This document shows positions 43,816 through 52,437 of a stretch of DNA of 64,000 bases, one piece after another. Source of the stretch: Actinocatenispora sp963815125 (GTDB lineage: Bacteria > Actinomycetota > Actinomycetes > Mycobacteriales > Micromonosporaceae); contig CAWFFM010000003.1 in assembly GCA_963815125.1 (NCBI GenBank), forward strand, positions 434,001-498,000, in the 5' to 3' direction. Each line of letters begins with the position of its first letter. Within the stretch, counting starts at the first letter, position 1. Below the pieces are notes generated by a model, which saw only the letters and a list, made by a program, of their open reading frames with translations, made no database searches and was not told the DNA's origin. Both the position numbers and the translations under genes were made by a program.

Positions 43816-44726
43816 CGGCGACCGTCGGCACCAGCTCGTTGCAGGTACCCACCCCGACCCCGAAACGCGCGGCGGTACGGCCGGGCCACACCCTGCTGAA
43901 GGCGTTGACCCGCAGTGCGTCCGGCACCGTCGGATTCGCGCTGGTCATGGTGATCGTGCTGGTCTCCCTGATCGGCCCGCTGTTCACCCCGCAGGACCTG
44001 CCCACCGACACGAACGCGATCTACCTGGCACCCAGCGCGAGCCACCTGCTGGGCACCGACGCATCCGGCCGCGACATCCTGATCCAGGTCATCAACGGCG
44101 GCCGTACGGTGATCGTGGTCGGCTTCTCCGCCGCGCTGTTCTCCACCCTGATCGCCATCGTCTTCGGTTCGCTGGCCGCCTACCTGGGCGGGGTCGTCGA
44201 CTCGATCATCGTGGCGGCCACCGACATCGTGCTGACCGTGCCGCAGATCGCGCTGCTGGCGGTGCTCTCCTCGCTGTACCACCTGGACAATTCGGTACTG
44301 CTGGCCGGACTGATCGGCATCCTGTCCTGGCCGACGCTGCTGCGGGCGGTACGCGCCCAGGTGCTGTCGTTGAAGGAACGCGAGTACGTGGAGGCGGCGC
44401 AACTGCTGGATCTGGGCACCGCCCGGATCCTGTCGGTGGAGATCCTGCCCAACATGGCCAGCTTCATCGTGATGAACTTCATGATCGGCATGACCAACGC
44501 GATCTACGCCCTGGTCGGTCTGTACTTCCTCGGCCTCGCCCCGCTGGCCGGCCACAACTGGGGGATCATGCTCAACGAGGCATGGACCCGCGGCGCGATC
44601 TTCGACTCCGACAGCGTGTTCTACATCCTCGCCCCGGTGATCGCGATCAGCCTGCTGCAACTGGGTCTGGTGCTGATGACCCGGTCCCTGGAGGAGATCC
44701 TCAACCCGCGGTTGCGGCAGGACTAG
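43812..44726 (+). CDS. Oligopeptide-type ABC permease (DppC-like)
   Basis: GTG 43812 overlaps the previous stop (GTGA). The 304-residue product follows the DppC/OppC pattern: cytoplasmic N-terminus, first helix GFALVMVIVLVSLIGPLFTP, then HLLGTDASGRDILIQVINGG, coupling loop LSLKEREYVEAAQLLDLGTA and VEILPNMASFIVMNF. The C-terminal LEEILNPRLRQD is typical. It pairs with the DppB-like protein. Confidence 0.93.
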   Translation: MTATVGTSSLQVPTPTPKRAAVRPGHTLLKALTRSASGTVGFALVMVIVLVSLIGPLFTPQDLPTDTNAIYLAPSASHLLGTDASGRDILIQVINGGRTVIVVGFSAALFSTLIAIVFGSLAAYLGGVVDSIIVAATDIVLTVPQIALLAVLSSLYHLDNSVLLAGLIGILSWPTLLRAVRAQVLSLKEREYVEAAQLLDLGTARILSVEILPNMASFIVMNFMIGMTNAIYALVGLYFLGLAPLAGHNWGIMLNEAWTRGAIFDSDSVFYILAPVIAISLLQLGLVLMTRSLEEILNPRLRQD

Positions 44727-44738
44727 GAGGGTCGGAGG

Positions 44739-45758
44739 ATGAGCGTGGAACCAGTACTCGCGGTACGGGACCTGGTGGTCGAGTACCGGACGCCGGTCGC
44801 GCCGGTGCAGGCGGTCCGCGGGGTCACCTTCGACCTGTACCCGCACGAGAGCCTCGCCCTGGTCGGGGAGAGCGGCTGCGGAAAGACGACGCTGGGTCTG
44901 GCCCTGCTGCGGCTGCTGCCCCGGCTGGCCAGTACGCCGCACGGTGAGGTCCGGTACCGGCAGGCCGACGGCACGGTGGTGGACCTGCTGGCGATGCGCC
45001 GCGAACAGCTGCGCAAGTTCCGCTGGAACGACGCGGCGATGGTGTTCCAGGGCGCGATGAACGCGCTCAATCCGGTGCTGCGGGTCGAGGACCAGATGTA
45101 CGACACGATCCGGGCGCACCGGTCGATGTCGCGGGAGAAGGCCCGCAAGCGGTGCGGCGAGGTGCTGGAGATGGTCCGGCTGGAACCGGCCCGGGTGATG
45201 CCCAGCTACCCGCACGAGCTGTCCGGCGGGATGCGCCAGCGGGTGCTGATCGCGATGGCCCTGCTGCTGGAACCCCGGGTCCTGGTGCTCGACGAGCCGA
45301 CCACCGCGCTGGACATCCTGACCCAGCGCTCCATCGTCGACGTGCTCCAGGAACTGCGCCGGGAACTGGGTTTCGCGATGGTCTTCGTGACCCACGACCT
45401 GTCGTTGGCTGCGGAACTGGCCGACCGGGTGGCCACGATGTACGCGGGCCGGATCGTCGAACTGGGCGACGCCCGGGACATCTTCCGGGCGCCGCGGCAT
45501 CCGTACACCGGTGGGCTGATCAAGGCGGTACCGCCGGTGGTGGGGGACACCAGCGAGGTCAGTTCGATCCCGGGTGGCCCACCGAGCCTGGCCGCGCTGC
45601 CGTCCGGCTGCCCGTTCCGGGTCCGCTGCGAGCTGGCCGAGGACGTCTGCGAGCAGACCGATCCGGAACTGGCGCGGGTAGGCGAGCGGCACCAGGCGGC
45701 CTGTCATTTCTCCGACCGGGTCTCCTTCGAACGGGTGGTGGTCACCGATGGGGTCTGA
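44739..45758 (+). CDS. Oligopeptide-type ABC ATPase (DppD-like)
   Basis: ATG 44739 (AGGAGGGTCGGAGG upstream) gives 339 residues. Walker A is GESGCGKTT, the signature LSGGMRQRVLIAMAL, Walker B VLVLDEPTTALD, the switch VTHDLSLAAELADRVA. The C-terminal Cys-rich oligopeptide-transporter tail (CPFRVRCELAEDVCEQTDPE) suggests an iron-sulfur or structural site, as in DppD/OppD. It overlaps the next gene by 11 bases. Confidence 0.93.
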   Translation: MSVEPVLAVRDLVVEYRTPVAPVQAVRGVTFDLYPHESLALVGESGCGKTTLGLALLRLLPRLASTPHGEVRYRQADGTVVDLLAMRREQLRKFRWNDAAMVFQGAMNALNPVLRVEDQMYDTIRAHRSMSREKARKRCGEVLEMVRLEPARVMPSYPHELSGGMRQRVLIAMALLLEPRVLVLDEPTTALDILTQRSIVDVLQELRRELGFAMVFVTHDLSLAAELADRVATMYAGRIVELGDARDIFRAPRHPYTGGLIKAVPPVVGDTSEVSSIPGGPPSLAALPSGCPFRVRCELAEDVCEQTDPELARVGERHQAACHFSDRVSFERVVVTDGV

Positions 45759-46791
45759 GGACGAACAAGGTGCCGGGACGGCGCCACTGATGTCGCTGGA
45801 CACGGTCTCGCAGATCTTCCGTACCAAGCGGGGCGAGATCCCGGCGGTACGGGACGTGTCGCTGAACCTGTACGCCGGCAAGGTGCTGTGCCTGGTCGGG
45901 GAGAGCGGCTCGGGCAAGACCACCACGGCGCGGGTGGCGGCCGGGCTGAACCGACCGACGTCGGGCCGGGTGCACTTCGACGGCAAGGACGTGTGGGCCG
46001 CCGACCGGGCCGGGTTCCGCGACTTCCGCCGCTCGGTGCAGTACGTGCACCAGGACCCGTACGCCTCGCTCAACCCGATCCGCAGCGTGTTCGCGACGCT
46101 CGCCGCGCCGATGAAGCGGCACGGCCTGGTGTCCAGCCGGGACGAGGCGTGGCAGAAGGCCGCCGACCTGCTCGGTCGGGTGGACCTGACCCCGGCGGAG
46201 AACTTCCTGACCAAATATCCGCATCAGCTCTCCGGTGGTCAGCGGCAGCGGGTCGCGGTGGCCCGGGCGCTGACCCTGGACCCGAAGCTGATCATCGCGG
46301 ACGAGTCGACGTCGATGCTGGACGTGTCGATCCGGATCAGCCTGCTGGCCATGCTGACCCGGCTCTCCGACGAGCTGGGCGTCGGCTTCCTGTTCATCAC
46401 CCACGACCTCGCGCTGGCCAAGTACTTCGGCCGGGACGGCGAGATCGCGGTCATGTACCTGGGTCGGGTCGTGGAGTACGGTCCGACCGCACGGGTGATC
46501 GCCGAGCCGGCGCACCCGTACACCCAGGCCCTGCTGTCGGCGATCCCGGAGCCGGACCCGGAACTCAACGAACGTAAGCGTGCGGCCGGGACGCTGCTGC
46601 GTTCGATGGACACCCCGAGCCTGCTGCGGTTGCCGTCCGGGTGCACCTTCCACCCACGGTGCCCGCGCTTCGAGGAAGGTACCTGTGACGCGAGTGTGCC
46701 GGCGCTGCTGCCGGTCGCCTCGTCCACTGTGGAGCGTCAGGTGGCCTGCCATCTGGTGCACCGGGACAGCCGCAGCGAGGTGGGCGCCTGA
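45748..46791 (+). CDS. Oligopeptide-type ABC ATPase (DppF-like)
   Basis: ATG 45748 lies inside the end of the DppD-like gene. The 347-residue product has Walker A GESGSGKTT, signature LSGGQRQRVAVARAL, Walker B LIIADESTSMLD (Ser in place of the usual Pro-Thr, as often in the F subunit) and the tail with CTFHPRCPRFEEGTCDAS. It forms the nucleotide-binding heterodimer with the DppD-like subunit. Its TGA overlaps the start of a tiny membrane protein. Confidence 0.93.
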   Translation: MGSEDEQGAGTAPLMSLDTVSQIFRTKRGEIPAVRDVSLNLYAGKVLCLVGESGSGKTTTARVAAGLNRPTSGRVHFDGKDVWAADRAGFRDFRRSVQYVHQDPYASLNPIRSVFATLAAPMKRHGLVSSRDEAWQKAADLLGRVDLTPAENFLTKYPHQLSGGQRQRVAVARALTLDPKLIIADESTSMLDVSIRISLLAMLTRLSDELGVGFLFITHDLALAKYFGRDGEIAVMYLGRVVEYGPTARVIAEPAHPYTQALLSAIPEPDPELNERKRAAGTLLRSMDTPSLLRLPSGCTFHPRCPRFEEGTCDASVPALLPVASSTVERQVACHLVHRDSRSEVGA

Positions 46792-46976
46792 TGTTCAGTC
46801 CACAGCTGCTGCGGATGGCTCTCCGGTGGGCCATGTTCATCAGCCTCACCGCCGGGGCCCTGGTGCTGACCGCACCGCACGGCACCCCGCAGTTCGTCAT
46901 CTCGGTGTTCATGTTCGCGGCCGGTCTGTGCTTCACGGTCCTGGTCGCCGTTCTCAGTCGCATACCTGGCCGGTGA
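46791..46976 (+). CDS. Tiny membrane protein in the peptide ABC operon (61 aa)
   Basis: ATG 46791 overlaps the DppF-like stop (TGATG), so it is translationally coupled. Two helices are predicted (LLRMALRWAMFISLTAGALV and FVISVFMFAAGLCFTVLVAV), with a short loop APHGTPQ. No family was recognised. It sits between the ATPase and the binding-protein genes and could be a small subunit of the transporter. Confidence 0.65.
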   Translation: MFSPQLLRMALRWAMFISLTAGALVLTAPHGTPQFVISVFMFAAGLCFTVLVAVLSRIPGR

Positions 46977-47044
46977 CCGGCGCCATCGGGGCGTCGGCAC
47001 CATCCGTACCACTTCGAGTTGAACGTTGAGCAGGGAGGATCGCG

Positions 47045-48856
47045 ATGGCTGCAGAGCTGTCCGGGAGCAACCTTGAACTGTCCAGGCGGCGGGTGCTGCA
47101 GATCTTCGGTATCGGCGCGGCAGGTGTCGCGTTGGCCGGTACCGCTGCGGGATGCAGCCCGAGCGACAAGGCGAAGGGCAAGGGCGAGTTCCACGGTGCC
47201 TGGCCGTACGAGGCGAAGCCGAAGGGTCACTTCAACCTGGTGAACCCGTTGCCGGACGCCATTCTCGGCAATTACGGCATCTACATGGATCTGCTGGTAC
47301 CGCCGCCGGCCATGTACCTGTGGAAGGAGCGCAAGTACGTCGCACTGCTCGCCGAGGACGGCGGCTGGGGTTTCGACAAGGCCGCCGGCACCTACAAGGT
47401 GACGCTGAAGAAGGGTCTGAAGTGGAGTGACGGCAAGGCTGTCACCTCCAAGGATCTGGTGACCTCGCGCTGGTTGGCGTACATCATGCGCGACATCCTG
47501 TGGGACTTCCTGGACAAGCTGGAGGCCACCGACGAGCAGACGGTGGTCGCGCACATGAAGCAGCCGTCCACGGTGGTGGAGCGCTACATGCTGCGTTACC
47601 CGATCTACTCGGACGCGGTGTACGGCAAGTTCGCCAAGCGCGCCCAGGACATCGTGGCCGCCGGCAAGGACATGGACAGTACCGAGGGCAAGGCGCTCAA
47701 CGCGGACTTCCAGAAGTTCCGGCCGGACAAGGTCGTCGTCTCCGGGCCGTTCAACTTCGACTACAACAGCATCACCAACTCGCAGCTGACCCTGGTCAAG
47801 AACAAGACCGGGTACGGCGCGGACAAGACGCAGTTCGAGAAGATCGTGCTGTTCAACGGCGAGGTGCCGGACGTGACGCCGGTGGTCGCGGCGAAGAACG
47901 TCGACTACGCCACCCACGGTTTCCCGGTGGCCAGCGAGAAGGCGTTCCAGAAGAAGGGGTACCGGATCCTGCGGCCGCCGACGTACGCCGGTTCGGCGCT
48001 CTACCTCAACCTGGACAAGCACCCGGAGTTCAAGGACAAGCGGGTCCGGCAGGCGCTGGCGTACGCGATCGACCGTAAGACCAACGGCACCGTGGCGTTG
48101 GGCAAGTCGGGCGTGGGCTGCAAGTACATGGCCGGCTTCTCCGACAACCTGGTGCCGGTGTGGGTGACCGACACCAGCAAGCTGAACGCCTACGACCTCG
48201 ACCCGGGCAAGGCGGAGAAGCTGCTGACCGAGGCGGGCTGGAAGAAGAAGGGTGGTCAGTGGACCACCCCGCAGGGCAAGCCGGCCAAGTACGAGATCAG
48301 CTTCCCGGCCGAGTTCGCCGACTACTCGGCGTCCGGGCAGAACATTGCCGACCAGCTGAACAAGTTCGGCTTCAAGGTCACGCCCCGCGGTGTCACCCAG
48401 GTGGAGCAGCCGCTGGACGTGGACAAGGGTGACTTCGACCTGGCCATCCAGACCTGGGGTGCGTCCACCGCGCCGCACCCGCACTTCGCGCTGAAGCAGG
48501 CGCTGTTCACCCACAACATCCCGGTGGCGTCGAACAACGGTGGCCGGGGTATCGGCTTCGAGCTGAAGCAGAAGACCACCGCGCTGGGCGCGATCGACCT
48601 GAAGAAGGTCGTGCTGGACGCGGCGGACGGGCTGGACGAGAACGCGCAGAAGGGCAACGTGACGAAGGCGGCCATCGCCTTCAACGAGTTGCTGCCGATC
48701 CTGCCGATCTTCGAGCGGTACGGCAACAACCCGGCGCTGGAGGGTGTGCGGGTGAAGAAGTTCCCGGCCGACAGCGATCCGATCCTGCAGAACGCGCCGT
48801 ACGGTGACAACTTCACCGTGATGATGCTGTTCGACGGGCGGCTCAAGCCGGTCTGA
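47045..48856 (+). CDS. Oligopeptide-type ABC substrate-binding lipoprotein
   Basis: ATG 47045 follows GGGAGGATC. The 603-residue product begins with a twin-arginine signal (SRRRVLQIFGIGAAGVALAG) that ends in a lipobox (AAGCSPS), so it should be exported by Tat and then lipidated. The body is a family 5 solute-binding protein (about 520-600 residues usual): AWPYEAKPKGHFNLVNPLPD, GLKWSDGKAVTSKDLVTSRW, LDKHPEFKDKRVRQALAYAI with the DRK motif. It is last in the operon, 68 bp after the tiny membrane gene. The ligand (peptide, sugar or other) cannot be told. Confidence 0.93.
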   Translation: MAAELSGSNLELSRRRVLQIFGIGAAGVALAGTAAGCSPSDKAKGKGEFHGAWPYEAKPKGHFNLVNPLPDAILGNYGIYMDLLVPPPAMYLWKERKYVALLAEDGGWGFDKAAGTYKVTLKKGLKWSDGKAVTSKDLVTSRWLAYIMRDILWDFLDKLEATDEQTVVAHMKQPSTVVERYMLRYPIYSDAVYGKFAKRAQDIVAAGKDMDSTEGKALNADFQKFRPDKVVVSGPFNFDYNSITNSQLTLVKNKTGYGADKTQFEKIVLFNGEVPDVTPVVAAKNVDYATHGFPVASEKAFQKKGYRILRPPTYAGSALYLNLDKHPEFKDKRVRQALAYAIDRKTNGTVALGKSGVGCKYMAGFSDNLVPVWVTDTSKLNAYDLDPGKAEKLLTEAGWKKKGGQWTTPQGKPAKYEISFPAEFADYSASGQNIADQLNKFGFKVTPRGVTQVEQPLDVDKGDFDLAIQTWGASTAPHPHFALKQALFTHNIPVASNNGGRGIGFELKQKTTALGAIDLKKVVLDAADGLDENAQKGNVTKAAIAFNELLPILPIFERYGNNPALEGVRVKKFPADSDPILQNAPYGDNFTVMMLFDGRLKPV

Positions 48857-48879
48857 TCCTCCGCCGACGGCGTGTTGGT

Positions 48880-48926
48880 CACGATGTGACACCGGTGCTG
48901 AGGTTGCGCATCGGTGTCACATCGTG
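48880..48926 (+). terminator. Strong terminator hairpin after the peptide ABC operon
   Basis: A perfect 15-bp stem CACGATGTGACACCG/CGGTGTCACATCGTG with a 17-base loop starts 24 bases after the binding-protein stop. Confidence 0.85.
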
Positions 48927-49090
48927 GCGGGTGATGTTGCGTTTCTCCCCACAGGAAGCGTGTTCACCACTTAAAGTGTTCATGTCGTTACATGGTGACC
49001 ATTGACATAGTGGGGTTCGGTAATGCTTGAGACAAACATCCGGTTCGCGGGCTTCCAGTGCGCCGCGACCACTCGGTAACCTCAAGCACC

Positions 49091-49576
49091 ATGCCAGCCA
49101 GCGAGAAACGACCCGCCCGCTCCGGCCGGCTACCCAATGTGCTGTTCTGGGTCGGTGCCGCGCTGGCGCCGGCCGCCGGCCTCGTCGTCTGGTTCGCGCA
49201 CGGCGGAGGCCCGCTGCGCGCCGCGGCGATCCTGGCCATCCTCGGCACCGTACTGATCGGCCTGTCCGTGGTGCTGCGCCGCAGCCCCGAGGAGATCCGG
49301 CTCGACCTCCGGGCCGAGTTGTCCGCCGAGAACGAGGCGCTGTGCGCCGAACTGCGCGACTCGATGCTCACCGCGCTGCAACGCACCCGGGAGCCGGTCC
49401 AGGAGCAGATCGCCGACCTGCAGAAACAGGTCGCCGCACTGTCCCGGCGACGTACCGAGATCATCCGTACCGACGCACCCTCGCCGCGCCGGGCACAACC
49501 GGTGGCGAGCGGTGAACGCAGCTCCCGGTTCGAACCGCGCCGGACCCGCTCCCACCGGCACCGCGCGGAGGACTGA
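49091..49576 (+). CDS. Membrane protein with cytoplasmic coiled coil (161 aa)
   Basis: ATG 49091 (MPASEKRPARSGRLPNVLFW) is preferred over upstream in-frame codons. Two helices (VLFWVGAALAPAAGLVVWF and AAAILAILGTVLIGLSVVL) are followed by a charged heptad-like region (LDLRAELSAENEALCAELRD, EQIADLQKQVAALSRRR) and a basic tail (RFEPRRTRSHRHRAED). No family was recognised. The gene is convergent with the NuoD paralogue. The upstream 230 bp contain the ABC operon terminator and the short palindrome CACTTAAAGTG (48968-48978). Confidence 0.7.
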   Translation: MPASEKRPARSGRLPNVLFWVGAALAPAAGLVVWFAHGGGPLRAAAILAILGTVLIGLSVVLRRSPEEIRLDLRAELSAENEALCAELRDSMLTALQRTREPVQEQIADLQKQVAALSRRRTEIIRTDAPSPRRAQPVASGERSSRFEPRRTRSHRHRAED

Positions 49577-49617
49577 CCCGCCGGGCACCGCTGCGGGACC
49601 GGCCCGGTGGAGGCCGC

Positions 49618-50781
49618 TCACTTGTCGATGTCACCGACCACGAAGAACATCGAACCGAGGATCGCGATCAGGTCCGGCAGCAGACAGCCCGGCAACAGGG
49701 TGCACAGCGCCTGCACGTTCGCGTACGACGCGGTCCGCAACTTCAACCGCCACGGCGTCTTTTCCCCACGCGACACCAGGTAGTAGCCGTTGACCCCGAG
49801 CGGGTTCTCGGTCCACGCGTACGTGTGCCCCTCCGGCGCCTTCACCACCTTCGGCAGCCGTACGTTCACCGGCCCCGTACTGCGGTCCACCTCCGCCAGG
49901 CAGGCGTCGGCCAGGTCCAGTGACACGTGCACCTGCTCCAGCAGGCACTCGAACCGGGCATGACAGTCGCCGGCGGTACGGGTCACCACCGGTACGTCCA
50001 GCCGGTCGTAGGCCAGGTACGGCTCGTCCCGGCGCAGGTCGAGGTCGAGCCCGCTGGCCCGCGCCACCGGGCCGGACACCCCGTACGCGGCGGCCTGCTG
50101 CGCGCTGAGCACCCCGACGCCGACCGTACGGGCCAGGAAGATCTCGTTGCGCAGGATGATGTCGTCCAGGTCCGGCAGCCGGCGCCGGACCTCGCCGACC
50201 GCCTGCCGGCACCGGCGCGTCCAGCCGGCCGGTACCTCCTCCTTCAACCCGCCGACCCGGTTGAACATGAAGTGCATCCGGCCGCCGGCGACCTCCTCCA
50301 TCACGTTCTGCAGGGCCTCCCGTTCCCGGAACGCGTAGAACATCGGGGTGATCGCACCGATCTCCAACGGGTACGAGCCGAGGAACATCAGGTGGTTGAG
50401 CACCCGGTTCAGCTCGGCCAGCAGGGTGCGCAGCCACACCGCCCGGTCCGGTACGGCCATCCCCATCAGCCGCTCGACCGCCAGTACGACGCCCAGCTCG
50501 TTGGCGAACGCGCTCAGCCAGTCGTGCCGGTTGGCCAGCATGATGATCTGCCGGTAGTCGCGTACCTCGAACAGCTTCTCCGCGCCGCGGTGCATGTAGC
50601 CGACGATCGGTTCGGCGCTGCGTACCCGCTCGCCGTCCAGGACCAGCCGCAGCCGCAGCACCCCGTGTGTGGACGGGTGCTGCGGACCGATGTTGAGCAC
50701 CATGTCGGCGGTGGCCAGCTCCGGGTCGGCGAACTGCTCGGCACCGGAGCCCATCCCCACCACCAGATCGCGCTCCGTCAT
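49618..50781 (-). CDS. nuoD: Lone NuoD paralogue (complex I 49-kDa subunit family)
   Basis: ATG 50781 (MTERDLVVGM) gives 387 residues. NuoD/NDUFS2 features are clear: VLNIGPQHPSTHGVLRLRLV, the YMHRGAEKLFEVRDY helix (Arg about residue 65), NRHDWLSAFANELGVVLAVE, and the quinone-side C-terminus VQALCTLLPGCLLPDLIAIL. No other nuo gene is in the window, so it is separate from any main nuo operon and may replace or compete with the canonical subunit. It is somewhat shorter than the usual 400-440 residues. A MidA/NDUFAF7-type methyltransferase gene lies 0.7 kb upstream on the same strand. Confidence 0.93.
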   Translation of the reverse strand: MTERDLVVGMGSGAEQFADPELATADMVLNIGPQHPSTHGVLRLRLVLDGERVRSAEPIVGYMHRGAEKLFEVRDYRQIIMLANRHDWLSAFANELGVVLAVERLMGMAVPDRAVWLRTLLAELNRVLNHLMFLGSYPLEIGAITPMFYAFREREALQNVMEEVAGGRMHFMFNRVGGLKEEVPAGWTRRCRQAVGEVRRRLPDLDDIILRNEIFLARTVGVGVLSAQQAAAYGVSGPVARASGLDLDLRRDEPYLAYDRLDVPVVTRTAGDCHARFECLLEQVHVSLDLADACLAEVDRSTGPVNVRLPKVVKAPEGHTYAWTENPLGVNGYYLVSRGEKTPWRLKLRTASYANVQALCTLLPGCLLPDLIAILGSMFFVVGDIDK

Positions 50782-50920
50782 GTCCGCATCCTCCCATCCG
50801 GCGCGGCGGGCCGGTCCGCGGCGCGACGGGTCGTCACCGCCGTCATGACCTCCGAGGTAATCGACGCACACACCGCAGCCCGGCATCGTTACCCCGGTAA
50901 CCATGGACCAGGAGGTCGAC

Positions 50921-51046
50921 ATGCCTTTCGTGACCAGGCCAGATGGCACCCGGCTGGCGTACGAGGAGTACGGCACCGGCGCGCCGGTCGTGTTCCTCTC
51001 CGGCTGGGCGCTGTCCGCCGACATTCTCGCCTTCCTGCACAGCTGA
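50921..51046 (+). pseudogene. Alpha/beta-hydrolase remnant with internal deletion
   Basis: ATG 50921 with a near-perfect ribosome site (AGGAGG) opens a 41-residue frame: MPFVTRPDGTRLAYEEYGTG, APVVFLSGWALSADILAFLH, then Ser and stop. The first 34 residues are the standard N-terminus of an alpha/beta-hydrolase (cap strand, oxyanion-hole region VVFLSGW). The final ADILAFLHS looks like the C-terminal helix of the same family (ADLLAFL). About 200 residues in between, including the nucleophile, are missing, so this is a deletion remnant. Confidence 0.7.
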
Positions 51047-51095
51047 CCGCACGCCACAAGCTCACCGGACCGCACCACCGACTGGAGGTACCGAC

Positions 51096-51437
51096 ATGAC
51101 CGGCTTCGCGATCGGGCGACTGCACACCCCGGACACCACCCACCCTGAGGTGCTGGAGTACATGGAGCGCATCCAGGACACGCTCGACCCGTACGGTGGG
51201 CGGTTCCTGATCCACGGTGGTCGGGTCGACGTACGGGAAGGGACCTGGTCCGGCGATCTCGTACTGATCGGCTTCCCCTCCCCGGCGGCGGCCCGGGACT
51301 GGTACGACTCGCCCGCCTACCAGGCGATCAAGCACCTGCGCAGCGACCACATCGACGGCGACGTACTGCTGGTGGAGGGCGTACCGGCGGACCACGACTC
51401 CGCGGCGATGGCCGCCGCGTTGCGGGTCCGGGCCTGA
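51096..51437 (+). CDS. DUF1330-family protein (113 aa)
   Basis: ATG 51096 follows GGAGGTACC. The ferredoxin-like DUF1330 pattern is present: LEYMERIQDTLDPYGGRFLI, HGGRVDVREGTWSGDLVLIG, FPSPAAARDWYDSPAYQAIK and LRSDHIDGDVLLVEG. Members are small dimeric proteins of unknown function. It sits 49 bp after the hydrolase remnant, between NuoD and MidA-type genes on the opposite strand. Confidence 0.9.
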   Translation: MTGFAIGRLHTPDTTHPEVLEYMERIQDTLDPYGGRFLIHGGRVDVREGTWSGDLVLIGFPSPAAARDWYDSPAYQAIKHLRSDHIDGDVLLVEGVPADHDSAAMAAALRVRA

Positions 51438-51452
51438 CCGGAGCGCACCGGC

Positions 51453-52409
51453 TCAGGGGAGGGGCACCCCGACCGGCTGGTACAGCCAGTGGTGGCCGCC
51501 GAGGCCGGCCGGATCGGTCAGTTCCGCCACGTGGCTGGCCGCGGCCAGGGCACGCAGGTACCCGGCCGGGTCGGTACGCGCCGTGTCCAGCGGCGGCCGG
51601 GTTCCGGTGATGCCGAGCGCGTGCAGCGCCACGCGCTGGGTCGTCAGCCTGGAATCCTTCCGTACCAACGGATCCCAGGCAACGTGCGCGGTCACATCGG
51701 TGGAGCCGTCCGGGACCGGCGGCACCTGCCGGCCGTGCCGGTACCCGGTCAGGGTGCCGGCCGGCGGTCGGGACCCGGCCAGATGGCCGTAGTCGACGGC
51801 GAGCGCGAGCCCCCGTTGGACGGCTGCGACGGCGCCGGACCAGGCGTCGTCGCGCGGCCAGCCGATCTCCGCGCGGGTACCCGGGCGGGTCAGCGGCCAC
51901 CAGTCGGCCAGCCAGGCGGCGTCCCGGCCGGTCACCACCGGACCGGGGGACTCCGCGCCGGTCCGCGGGTCCACCAGCAGCAGTCGTACCGTCCCGTCGG
52001 GCCCGCATTCGGCCACGTCCACCGGTACGTTGTCCAGCCACTCGGTGGCCAGCAGCAGCCCGGTGATCTGCGCGGGAAGACCGGTACGCCACCCGATCCG
52101 GTGCGGTAGGCCGTCCGGCCGGGGCGCGGGGTCCACACCCACCGGCCGCAGCCGCGCGGCCAGCTCGGCGGACGCGCCGGCGAGTACGGCGCTGAGCAGT
52201 TCACCGCCGCCGGCGCCGACATCGACCACGTCGAGCCGGGCCGGGGCGCCGAGCGCGGCGTCCAGCCGCGCCAGCAGGGTCAGTACCGCCCGGGCCATCG
52301 GCAGCGTGTGCGCACTGGTACGGAAGTGCGCGGCCGGGCCGCCTCCGGAGGTGAAGAAGCCGTGCGCGCCGTACAGCGCCCCGGTCGTCGCGTCCCGCCA
52401 GCGCAGCAT
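51453..52409 (-). CDS. MidA/NDUFAF7-family SAM-dependent methyltransferase (DUF185)
   Basis: ATG 52409 (MLRWRDATTGALYGAHGFFT) gives 318 residues. DUF185 features are SGGGPAAHFRTSAHT near the N-terminus, the SAM-binding DVVDVGAGGGELLSAVL (about 67-83), LLLATEWLDNVPVD (about 136; the family's NExxD-like segment reads TEWLDN) and AVDYGHLAGSRPPAGTLTGY with HVAWDPL in the second half. In mitochondria NDUFAF7 dimethylates an arginine of the complex I subunit NDUFS2 (NuoD). The presence of a NuoD gene 0.7 kb away on the same strand suggests a substrate. It is divergent from the histidine kinase gene. Confidence 0.85.
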   Translation of the reverse strand: MLRWRDATTGALYGAHGFFTSGGGPAAHFRTSAHTLPMARAVLTLLARLDAALGAPARLDVVDVGAGGGELLSAVLAGASAELAARLRPVGVDPAPRPDGLPHRIGWRTGLPAQITGLLLATEWLDNVPVDVAECGPDGTVRLLLVDPRTGAESPGPVVTGRDAAWLADWWPLTRPGTRAEIGWPRDDAWSGAVAAVQRGLALAVDYGHLAGSRPPAGTLTGYRHGRQVPPVPDGSTDVTAHVAWDPLVRKDSRLTTQRVALHALGITGTRPPLDTARTDPAGYLRALAAASHVAELTDPAGLGGHHWLYQPVGVPLP

Positions 52410-52437
52410 GCTCCCATCCTGCCCGTACCGTGATGGC

